A DNA stretch of 64,000 nucleotides. Origin: Flavobacterium ajazii. GTDB lineage: Bacteria; Bacteroidota; Bacteroidia; Flavobacteriales; Flavobacteriaceae. This document shows positions 51,195 through 59,143 of this stretch, piece after piece. A program made the position numbers and the translations under genes. Positions within the stretch are counted from its first letter, which is position 1, and each line of letters starts with the position of its first letter. The notes beneath the pieces are model-generated. The model saw only the letters and a program-made list of their open reading frames with translations. It was not told where the DNA came from and searched no databases. The stretch lies in assembly GCF_010614725.1 (NCBI RefSeq), contig NZ_JAAEHL010000017.1, positions 41,343 to 105,342 on the forward strand. Direction: 5' to 3'.

Positions 51195-53564
51195 ATGAAT
51201 AAATTAAATTATCTATCAAAATTCTTATTCGTTTTTGCCATTTTATTGATGTCAATTACTACTTCTTTTGCCCAGGGCGGTACGATAAAAGGAACCATAC
51301 AAACTAGCGATGATAAAGCTGCAGAAGGAGTTTCTGTTTCTGTAAAAGGGACTAACAAAACTACAATTGCAGATAACAACGGTGTATACGAAATTAAAAA
51401 TGTTCCTGCAGGCACACAAACATTAGTGGTTACTCTGGTTGGTTATGATGACATCAACGAAGAAGTAACCATTACTGCCGGTGAAATTACTACTACTGAT
51501 TTAAAACTAACTTTATCAAATACTGAGCTTAATCAGGTTGTGGTTTTGAGTAACAAGAGTGCTTCTAAAACCAACAGAATTTCATCATCACTTCGATTGC
51601 AGTCTGCCATAATCGAAATCCCGCAAAACATACAAGTTGTAACCGGAAAATTGATGCAGGATCAACAAATTTTTGATATGCTTGAAGGAGCTACCAGAAA
51701 CGTAAGTGGTGTTACAAGAGTAGAGCACTGGGATAATTATGCAAACATTTTTATGAGAGGTAGCCGTGTAAATCCTTTTAGAAATGGAATGAATGTAAGT
51801 ACTACCTGGGGACCATTAACTGAAGATATGAGCATGGTAGAACGTATAGAATTTGTAAAAGGGCCTGCAGGATTCATGTTATCAAACGGTAACGCAAGCG
51901 GACTGTATAATGTGGTAACTAAAAAACCAAGCGGACGTAACAAAGGAGAAGCTACTCTGACATTAGGAAGTTTTGATTTATACAGAGCTACTCTTGATTT
52001 GGATGGTAAACTATCAAAAGATGGTAAACTATTATACCGTATTAATGTAATGGGACAAGAAAAAGGCAGCCACCGTAAATTTGATTACAATAACCGCTAC
52101 TCATTTGCACCTGTCTTAAAATACTTAGTTGACGATAAAACTGCGATTACTTTAGAATATACACACCAATTTTCTCAGGTAAATATGATTGGAACTAATT
52201 ATGCTTTCTCTAAAAAAGGATATGCTGATTTACCAAGAAATTTTACTACAGGTGAGGCCAATTTTGATCCGACAAATATGAATGACAAAAGTCTTCTATT
52301 GATTTTGGATCATCAAATAAATGATAATTGGAAATTCACAGGACAAGGTGCTTACTTTCATTACACCCAGGTAGGAATGTCAATGTGGCCGGATGCTATT
52401 ACAGGTCCTGATGAAAACATAATGACAAGACGCGTTTACATATCTGAAGATTATGCTGTAGCAAAAACAGGACAATTTTTTGTAAATGGTCAGGAAAAAA
52501 CAGGTTCTGTTAACCACAAAATACTTGCCGGAATCGATTTAAGCGATAAAATCAATTACTATGACTGGACACAAAGTGCTTTATTAACAGACTTAGACAT
52601 TTACAATCCTGTTTACGGAACTATGACGGCTGCAAATATGCCTGTATTTGACAGAAGCGTAGACATAAAAGTAAGAGGACTTCAATATAAAAATGCTTAC
52701 AATGCATTTTATGTACAAGACGAACTTGGTTTTCTTGACAACGCTCTTCGTTTAACAGTTGCCGGTAGATACACTACCTTAAAAACGGCAAACGTATATT
52801 CTGGACAGTTCAAAGACAGTAAATTTACACCAAGACTTGGATTGAGCTGGTCAATTAATCAAAATACTTCTCTTTACGCTTTAAGAGACGAATCGTTTAA
52901 TGAAAATTACGGAGTTGATTGGCAAGGCAATACTTTTGATCCGCAAACGGGTACAAATTATGAACTGGGTTTCAAAAAAGACTGGATGAATGGAAAATGG
53001 AATTCGACCTTTGCAATATATCAAATTACAAACAATAATATAATTGTTCCTGATACTGAACATATAGTAGGTGGACAACCAACGAGTAAACAAAGTGGAC
53101 AATCAAAAGTGAAAGGTTTTGAGGCAGATATCAGAGGGGAAATTTTAAAAAACCTTGATGTTGTAATTAACTATGCTTTTACTGAAGGAAAAATCACCAA
53201 AGACAGTAATAATGATTTGGTTGGAGCTCAACTTTCCGGAACTGCAAAACATGTTCAAAATACCTGGTTAAACTACAAAATTGACAATGGTGCTCTAAAT
53301 GGTATCGGACTTTCTTTAGGATACCAATATCAGGCAGACAGAAAGCCTTGGTTTGCTTCTAACGACGAAACACAATTACCGGATTATTTCCGTTTAGATG
53401 GTGGTGTAACTTATACTAAAAACAAAATAACATTCAATATTTTAGTAAACAATATTTTAGATAAATATTTGTTTTCCGGAGGATATTACACTTACAACCA
53501 AACTTATTACTGGCAATCAGAACCGGGAACAAACGTTCGTTTATCTGTTAGCTATAAATTCTAA
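51195..53564 (+). CDS. TonB-dependent siderophore receptor 4 (FhuE-like)
   Basis: 789 residues. Signal peptide ends TTSFAQ; regulatory N-domain GTIKGTIQTSDDKAAEGVSV; plug start SAIIEIPQNIQVVTGKLMQD (the usual PQ.I.V type, unlike receptors 1-3); plug ERIEFVKGPAGFMLSNGNAS and GLYNVVTKKPSGRNKGEATL; barrel ending VRLSVSYKF. This resembles receptors for fungal or bacterial hydroxamates (FhuE/FpvA type), but the ligand cannot be read. A DUF4198 gene follows behind a terminator. Confidence 0.93.
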   Translation: MNKLNYLSKFLFVFAILLMSITTSFAQGGTIKGTIQTSDDKAAEGVSVSVKGTNKTTIADNNGVYEIKNVPAGTQTLVVTLVGYDDINEEVTITAGEITTTDLKLTLSNTELNQVVVLSNKSASKTNRISSSLRLQSAIIEIPQNIQVVTGKLMQDQQIFDMLEGATRNVSGVTRVEHWDNYANIFMRGSRVNPFRNGMNVSTTWGPLTEDMSMVERIEFVKGPAGFMLSNGNASGLYNVVTKKPSGRNKGEATLTLGSFDLYRATLDLDGKLSKDGKLLYRINVMGQEKGSHRKFDYNNRYSFAPVLKYLVDDKTAITLEYTHQFSQVNMIGTNYAFSKKGYADLPRNFTTGEANFDPTNMNDKSLLLILDHQINDNWKFTGQGAYFHYTQVGMSMWPDAITGPDENIMTRRVYISEDYAVAKTGQFFVNGQEKTGSVNHKILAGIDLSDKINYYDWTQSALLTDLDIYNPVYGTMTAANMPVFDRSVDIKVRGLQYKNAYNAFYVQDELGFLDNALRLTVAGRYTTLKTANVYSGQFKDSKFTPRLGLSWSINQNTSLYALRDESFNENYGVDWQGNTFDPQTGTNYELGFKKDWMNGKWNSTFAIYQITNNNIIVPDTEHIVGGQPTSKQSGQSKVKGFEADIRGEILKNLDVVINYAFTEGKITKDSNNDLVGAQLSGTAKHVQNTWLNYKIDNGALNGIGLSLGYQYQADRKPWFASNDETQLPDYFRLDGGVTYTKNKITFNILVNNILDKYLFSGGYYTYNQTYYWQSEPGTNVRLSVSYKF

Positions 53565-53573
53565 ATAATACAC

Positions 53574-53607
53574 AAATCCCTTAAATTAATTTTTAAGGGA
53601 TTTTATT
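53574..53607 (+). terminator. Terminator after receptor 4
   Basis: AAATCCCTTAAA (53574-53585) pairs exactly with TTTAAGGGATTT (53592-53603) and is followed by TATTATA. Confidence 0.75.
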
Positions 53608-53637
53608 ATAAAAAAATAATTTTAAATCTTATTTATC

Positions 53638-54363
53638 ATGAAATCAAACACTTTAAAAAAAATAGCCTTTGCTGTTCTAATGCTTGTCGCAAGCCCTGCC
53701 CTATTCGCTCATGCCTTATGGATTGAAACTAAAGCTAACGGTACAAAAGGCAAAGCTCAGGAAATATCAGTTTACTTTGGTGAATACTCAGATAATGATA
53801 TTACTAAAGCAGATAAATGGTTTTCAGATTTAAAAGATTTTAGTTTAGTAGTTATTTCTCCATCAAAAAAAGAAACTAAGCTAACAGCAAAAGCCCTTGA
53901 AAATAAATACCAGGCCTTTTTTACGCCCGATGAAGAAGGTGTTTATACGATTGTAATGCACCATACAGTGAAGGATGTTTATGGCACAATGAAACTTGAT
54001 TATAATTCAAGCGCTACTGTTACAGTTGGTACTGCCGCTGCAGGAAACGAAGCTACTGCTAATTCAAATGTTATTAGTTTATTTTCAAAAGATGTAACCA
54101 GTGCAAAACAAAAAAACAAAGTAACTGTAATTGCTTCATATGAAGGAAAAATTGCAAAAGAGCAAAAAATGAAAGTAATCGCTCCAAATGGCTGGGAAAA
54201 AGAATTGTGGAGCAATGAAAATGGCGAAATATCTTTTACACCAATCTGGTCTGGTAACTATATGGTAGAATTTGCCTACACTGAAAAAACAGCAGGTGAA
54301 CACAACGGTAAAAAATATGATGAAGTCTGGAAAATGGCAACTTATTTAATTGCTGTAAAATAA
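53638..54363 (+). CDS. DUF4198 domain-containing protein
   Basis: 241 residues. Signal peptide ends SPALFAHA; the mature N-terminus HALWIETKANG is typical of the DUF4198/NikM-type fold. Two beta-sandwich halves follow (EISVYFGEYSDNDITKAD; NGEISFTPIWSGNYMVEFAY). Such periplasmic proteins occur near metal transporters and receptors, and NikM relatives take part in cation import. It lies between receptors 4 and 5, so a role in metal handling is likely but unproven. The His right at the mature N-terminus could bind metal. Confidence 0.85.
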   Translation: MKSNTLKKIAFAVLMLVASPALFAHALWIETKANGTKGKAQEISVYFGEYSDNDITKADKWFSDLKDFSLVVISPSKKETKLTAKALENKYQAFFTPDEEGVYTIVMHHTVKDVYGTMKLDYNSSATVTVGTAAAGNEATANSNVISLFSKDVTSAKQKNKVTVIASYEGKIAKEQKMKVIAPNGWEKELWSNENGEISFTPIWSGNYMVEFAYTEKTAGEHNGKKYDEVWKMATYLIAVK

Positions 54364-54386
54364 TTCGTTCATTTACTTTAAATTCT

Positions 54387-54417
54387 AAGCCTTGCTATTT
54401 GAGCAAGGCTTTTTTTA
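54387..54417 (+). terminator. Terminator after the DUF4198 gene
   Basis: AAGCCTTGCT (54387-54396) pairs with AGCAAGGCTT (54402-54411), followed by TTTTTT. Confidence 0.9.
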
Positions 54418-54506
54418 TAACTATTTTTAACTGATTTAAATAAACAGAATTAAAATTTTAATCAAAAATTAAGTTTATTTTAATGTTTTTTTAATGTAGA
54501 TAACCC

Positions 54507-54578
54507 TCTAAATATTTTGTTAAAGCATTAACCTGTCTCTATATTTGCAGAAAAATTATCTTTATTAAATCTAAATAA
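54507..54578 (+). promoter_or_regulatory. Promoter/operator of receptor 5
   Basis: TCTAAATAT at 54507-54515, -33 TTG at 54517-54519, -7 TATATTTG at 54540-54547 (spacer 20) and TCTAAATAA at 54570-54578, just before the ATG at 54584. Confidence 0.7.
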
Positions 54579-54583
54579 ATAAC

Positions 54584-56860
54584 ATGAAGAATAAATTACT
54601 GCTGGTCTTATCATTTGTAAGTTTCATTTCCTTTAGCCAAAACAGAAAAGACTCAGACAACGATACTGCTTCGGCAATTAATGATACTGTAAAAAATAAA
54701 AAAGGCGAAGTTCTTAATGAAGTTAAAATTACAGCCAACAAACCCAAAAAACCAATTTCAGCAGCTCGTTCCGGAATTAAAGTTATGGATTTGCCTCAGA
54801 GTGTTCAGATTATTGGAACTGAGGTTATCGAACAGCAACAGGCTATTCGTTTGAGTGATGTTATCAAAAATGCCAATGGTGTTTATGTAGGTTCTGCCCG
54901 TGGTGGTGCACAGGAATCATTTTGGTCAAGAGGTTATTCAATGGATGCCAATAACATGTTTAAAAATGGTTTCCGTTATAATGCAGGTTCTATTCCAGAT
55001 GTTGCAGGTTTAGAAAAGGTAGAATTTTTAAAAGGAGGTTCAGCATTATTATTCGGAAATGTAACACCTGGAGGAATTCTTAACCTGGTTACCAAAACTC
55101 CAAAGTTTACAGAAGGCGGAGAATTATCCATGCAAATGGGAAGCTATGCTTATTACAAACCTTCTATTGATTTTTATGGGCCTTTAAATAAATCAATTGC
55201 TTATCGTATTAATGCTTCTTACGAAAATTCGGAAAGCTTTAGAGATTATGTAAAAAATGATCGTATTTATTTTAATCCTTCCCTATTATTTAATCTTACT
55301 GAAAAAACTCAAATCACATTACAGGGAGATTATTTAAGTGCCGACTGGACACCTGATTTCGGAACCGGAATCGTTGGAAAAGAAATTTTAGATTTACCAC
55401 GTAATCAGTTTTTTGGAGCGCTATGGTCAACAGGAAACACAAAATCTGCAAGTGCATCGTTATTGTTTAATCATAACTTCAATGATAATTGGAAATTAGG
55501 CTTCAATTCTTCTTTTCAAACATATAGAAGAACCCAAACATCAACTGCACAATTATCTAATTTAGTCTATTCTACAAACAGTACTACAGGCGCAACAGAA
55601 GTTTTGTGGAAAAGAGGCTTAACAAAAGCTGATGCCGGAGAAAATATATTTGCAGACCAATTGAACCTGCAAGGTATTTTTAACACAGGAAGAATAAAAC
55701 ATCAAATTTTTACCGGGGTTGACTACGAATACTCAATGGCACCAAGTTATACTTTTGGTTTCTTTAAGCCTGGGACACCTACAGTTCTTATAACGACAGA
55801 AGAAACAGCTGTAAATATATTAAACTATGACTATAGCACACAAAGCCTTAACGTTCCTTACAGCAACAGAATAACTCAATTGGCTACAACAGACGCAAAA
55901 CGTTTTGGCGTTTTTGCACAAGATTTAATTTCTATTACAGACCACATAAAATTTTTAGGAGGAATCCGTTGGTCATGGCAGGAAAGTCAGGTTAGTACAA
56001 CAAAAGTTGCAACTCCAACAACTGCAGCAAAAGTCTTAAACAGAGCTTTTTCTCCAAAAGCAGGATTGGTTGTTCAGCCCAATAAAGATATGTCAATCTT
56101 TGCCAGCTACTCAAATTCATTTACACCTAATACAGGAACAACTGTTGATTTAAAACCACTAAATCCATCTATAATTGATCAGTACGAAGTAGGTATCAAA
56201 AAAGACTTCTGGAAAGGGGATTTAAGTACCAACGTAACAATCTATATGATTGAAAACAACAATTTAGCACAAACCGCACAATATCAAGCTGATGGTGTTT
56301 CTGAAAACGTAAATACTAATTTAAAAGAATTAGTTGGAGCTACAAAAGGAAAAGGTATTGAAATCGATGTTACTGCAAGACCTGTAGATGGTTTAAACAT
56401 TATAGCCGGATATAGTTTTAATGAAACTAAAGTTTCAAAATCATCCGGAACAAGCGGAAGTTTAGTTGTTGGTGATATCTTAGCAAGAACACCAAGACAT
56501 ACTGCAAATTTGAGTTTCTTCTACAAAATACCTGACGGAATATTAAAAGGATTTTCTTTTGGTGCAATTGGAAATTATATCGGAGACCGTACAGGAGGCT
56601 GGAATGACGATTACTTATGGACAGAAAACAAACCTTCAACTAATCCAAAAACATATACTGTAACAATCAGGGATCGTGATATTCCATTGGAAGGTTATAC
56701 AACAATTGATGCTACTGTAGGTTACGAATGGAAAAAAATATCTCTTTTATGTAAATTATCTAATCTTACAGATGAGTTAAACTATACAGTACACGAGAAT
56801 TATAGTACGAACCCTATTGCTCCTCGTCAGGTAATGGTGAGTTTAAAATACAAATTATAG
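54584..56860 (+). CDS. TonB-dependent siderophore receptor 5
   Basis: 758 residues. The short signal peptide ends ISFSQ. Unlike the other four it lacks the carboxypeptidase-like regulatory domain; a short Asp/Lys linker leads straight to the plug (SGIKVMDLPQSVQIIGTEVI; VEFLKGGSALLFGNVTPGGI). The barrel ends PRQVMVSLKYKL. Other points: GVYVGSARGGAQESFWSRGY. It follows the DUF4198 gene but has its own promoter, so it is probably a separate unit. Closest to the general siderophore receptor type; ligand unknown. Confidence 0.93.
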   Translation: MKNKLLLVLSFVSFISFSQNRKDSDNDTASAINDTVKNKKGEVLNEVKITANKPKKPISAARSGIKVMDLPQSVQIIGTEVIEQQQAIRLSDVIKNANGVYVGSARGGAQESFWSRGYSMDANNMFKNGFRYNAGSIPDVAGLEKVEFLKGGSALLFGNVTPGGILNLVTKTPKFTEGGELSMQMGSYAYYKPSIDFYGPLNKSIAYRINASYENSESFRDYVKNDRIYFNPSLLFNLTEKTQITLQGDYLSADWTPDFGTGIVGKEILDLPRNQFFGALWSTGNTKSASASLLFNHNFNDNWKLGFNSSFQTYRRTQTSTAQLSNLVYSTNSTTGATEVLWKRGLTKADAGENIFADQLNLQGIFNTGRIKHQIFTGVDYEYSMAPSYTFGFFKPGTPTVLITTEETAVNILNYDYSTQSLNVPYSNRITQLATTDAKRFGVFAQDLISITDHIKFLGGIRWSWQESQVSTTKVATPTTAAKVLNRAFSPKAGLVVQPNKDMSIFASYSNSFTPNTGTTVDLKPLNPSIIDQYEVGIKKDFWKGDLSTNVTIYMIENNNLAQTAQYQADGVSENVNTNLKELVGATKGKGIEIDVTARPVDGLNIIAGYSFNETKVSKSSGTSGSLVVGDILARTPRHTANLSFFYKIPDGILKGFSFGAIGNYIGDRTGGWNDDYLWTENKPSTNPKTYTVTIRDRDIPLEGYTTIDATVGYEWKKISLLCKLSNLTDELNYTVHENYSTNPIAPRQVMVSLKYKL

Positions 56861-56886
56861 CCTAAAATCAGGTTTTAGCTTTACTA

Positions 56887-56942
56887 AAAAACTTTTTCTG
56901 CCTCTTTCATTTTTGAAAAGCAGAAAAAGTTTTTCTTTTTTT
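56887..56942 (+). terminator. Terminator after receptor 5
   Basis: A 15-bp stem (AAAAACTTTTTCTGC 56887-56901 with GCAGAAAAAGTTTTT 56920-56934) followed by a long T-run. Confidence 0.9.
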
Positions 56943-57067
56943 TAATGTATCCCTCCCTCCTATTTAAATAATACAATCCATTTAAAATATCTTTTGCATA
57001 ACTCGGTATTAAAGGTATTTTTGCAGAAAGTTCTTTCAATTATTATAAACCTTTAATTTAATAAAAA

Positions 57068-57493
57068 ATGCCTAGCCCGGTTTCAGAATGCCTTTACTGT
57101 CAAAACAACGACACTTTACACCAATTAATGATAAAAGTTACAGATCTAAAAGTATCCCAGCTTTTCCTTTTTAAAGAACAATCATACGCAGGCCGCTTAA
57201 ATGTTGTTTACAAAGATCATGCAGTTGAATTTTATGAATTAAGCGACGAACAGCGTAATTTATTCATGGAAGATGTCGCTACGGTAGCAAAAGCCATTGC
57301 AAAAGCCTTTAATCCTGATAAAATCAATTACGGGGCGTTTAGTGACACCCTATCGCATCTACACATGCATATTGTCCCAAAATACAAAGACGGTTACGGA
57401 TTCGGAAGCGTTTTTGAAATGAACCCTCAAAAAACCTATTTATCTGATGCAGAATATAATGTTGTTATAGAAAAAATTAAATCGAATTTGTAA
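57068..57493 (+). CDS. HIT family protein
   Basis: 141 residues. The histidine triad HLHMHIVPKYKDG (about residues 98-110) and the N-terminal CLYCQNNDTL with two Cys are typical of HIT proteins, which hydrolyse or transfer nucleoside phosphates (for example AMP-lysine or dinucleoside phosphates). Cytosolic. The exact substrate is not evident. It stands alone after the receptor 5 terminator. Confidence 0.93.
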   Translation: MPSPVSECLYCQNNDTLHQLMIKVTDLKVSQLFLFKEQSYAGRLNVVYKDHAVEFYELSDEQRNLFMEDVATVAKAIAKAFNPDKINYGAFSDTLSHLHMHIVPKYKDGYGFGSVFEMNPQKTYLSDAEYNVVIEKIKSNL

Positions 57494-57605
57494 TTCTGTT
57501 TAAAATTATATACAAAAATAATCATGTAATAATAGCCGTAATTTTTGAAAAAGAAATTTTGAAGACTTAAAAAATCACAAACAAATAATTTTAAATAAAA
57601 ACGAT

Positions 57606-59084
57606 ATGTTAACCAGACTTACAATTTTATTATTTTTTATTTCAACTTCATTTATAAATGCCCAAATCTATACTCCAAGTGGTACACTGCAAGGTACGTC
57701 AACAAATAATAACGTGGGAATAGGAACCAATAACGCAACAACAAAACTTACAATTCAGGCAGGTCCAGACGGATATGCAACACCATTGAAAGCTATAAGT
57801 ATTTTGGGACCAAACTCCCCGGCAAATGCAAATTCTGCTCAGGATTTAAGTTGGGATTTTGCTGCAGCAGGATCATCAGCTATAAGAAGCTACAGAGGAA
57901 GTGGTTTTGATACCTATTTACAATTTATGACTAACACCCAATTTGGGGGAAATGCACCACAAGTGCGAATGCATATTGGTGGAGACGGCAATGTAGGTAT
58001 TGGAACTTCTACACCCGAAGCTAAATTACATGTAAAAGGAGATTTACAAAATAATGGAAATATACTTCTCGGTCATACAGGGGAAATTAATTACATATCT
58101 TCACGTGAAGTGGATCAAGTGTTAGGAATCAGAGGGTCAAATTTTATAAAATTTGCCACTTATAACGGCGATTGGAAAGATCGAATGATAATTAACAATA
58201 TTGGAAATATAGGTATTGGAACCACAAATCCGAATACTAAATTACATATTATAGGTACTCAAACGATAGAAGACTCCACATCCCCAGCAATAAGTTTTAC
58301 AGGAGGAGCTTCAAACGGGACAGTTGGTGCATTTGGAGATAATATAAGAATGATAAATTTCTCAGCTTTTGGAACAACAACTCTACAAGGCAATGGAAAT
58401 ATAGACATTAAAACAGAAGGCGGGTATAGCATAATATTTGGGACAGCAGCAATTGAAAGAATGAGGATTCTCTCAAACGGAAATGTTGGAATTGGGACTT
58501 CTACACCCGAAGCTAAATTACATGTCAAAGGAGATTTACAAAATAATGGAAATATACTTCTCGGTCATACAGGAGAAACTAATTACATATCTTCACGTGA
58601 AGTGGATCAAGTGTTAGGAATCAGAGGATCAAATTTTATAAAATTTTCCACTTATAACGGCGATTGGAAAGATCGAATGATAATTAACAATATTGGCAAT
58701 ATTGGAATTGGTACAACAATTCCAGATTCAAAACTGACAGTAGCCGGAAACATACATTCTCAGGAAGTAAAAGTTACTATGCAGGCAGGAACAGTACCCG
58801 ATTATGTTTTTACCAAAGAGTATCAGTTAAAATCTTTAGACGAAGTAGAAGCTTACATCAAACAAAACAGTCATTTACCTGAAATCCCTTCGGCTAAGGA
58901 AATAGAAAAAAATGGTTTGATGCTTGCCGAAATGAATATGAGCCTACTAAAAAAAATTGAGGAATTAACACTTTATTCAATTGAGCAAAACAAAAAAATT
59001 GAAGCCCAATCGAAAGAAATTGAGACTTTAAAAGATTTGGTGTTGCGCCTAGCAAAAATTGAAAACGACCTAGCCAAAAAATAA
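57606..59084 (+). CDS. Secreted trimeric fibre-like protein with internal duplication
   Basis: 492 residues. Signal peptide ends SFINAQ. The body repeats the element NVGIGTxxPxxKLHVKGD, typical of the tail-fibre/adhesin head proteins common in flavobacteria. A 164-residue unit is repeated with very similar DNA (57990-58230 and 58482-58722). The C-terminus has EYQLKSLDEVEAYIKQNSHL, PEIPSAKEIEKNG and a long coiled coil (IEAQSKEIETLKDLVLRL), which fits trimer formation. It may be a surface adhesin; the export route is unclear, as I see no T9SS domain. Confidence 0.88.
   Translation: MLTRLTILLFFISTSFINAQIYTPSGTLQGTSTNNNVGIGTNNATTKLTIQAGPDGYATPLKAISILGPNSPANANSAQDLSWDFAAAGSSAIRSYRGSGFDTYLQFMTNTQFGGNAPQVRMHIGGDGNVGIGTSTPEAKLHVKGDLQNNGNILLGHTGEINYISSREVDQVLGIRGSNFIKFATYNGDWKDRMIINNIGNIGIGTTNPNTKLHIIGTQTIEDSTSPAISFTGGASNGTVGAFGDNIRMINFSAFGTTTLQGNGNIDIKTEGGYSIIFGTAAIERMRILSNGNVGIGTSTPEAKLHVKGDLQNNGNILLGHTGETNYISSREVDQVLGIRGSNFIKFSTYNGDWKDRMIINNIGNIGIGTTIPDSKLTVAGNIHSQEVKVTMQAGTVPDYVFTKEYQLKSLDEVEAYIKQNSHLPEIPSAKEIEKNGLMLAEMNMSLLKKIEELTLYSIEQNKKIEAQSKEIETLKDLVLRLAKIENDLAKK
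57990..58230 (+). repeat. Internal direct repeat, copy 1
   Basis: Aligns gap-free with 58482-58722, offset 492 bp (164 codons). The core 58009-58206 differs from copy 2 at about five positions of 198, by hand count. Keeps the reading frame. Confidence 0.9.
58482..58722 (+). repeat. Internal direct repeat, copy 2
   Basis: Second copy, offset 492 bp from the first. High identity in silent positions shows a recent duplication or gene conversion. Unequal exchange between copies would change protein length in multiples of 164 residues. Confidence 0.9.
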
Positions 59085-59102
59085 TTACCAATAAAAATAA
59101 AT

Positions 59103-59143
59103 ATGCAGCCTAATCATTTAGTTGTTTAGGCAGCATTTTTTTA
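59103..59143. terminator. Terminator between converging genes
   Basis: ATGCAGCCTAA (59103-59113) pairs with TTAGGCAGCAT (59126-59136) with one internal A-A mismatch, followed by a T-run. It lies between the fibre protein and the minus-strand MutS-type gene and may serve both. Confidence 0.7.
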
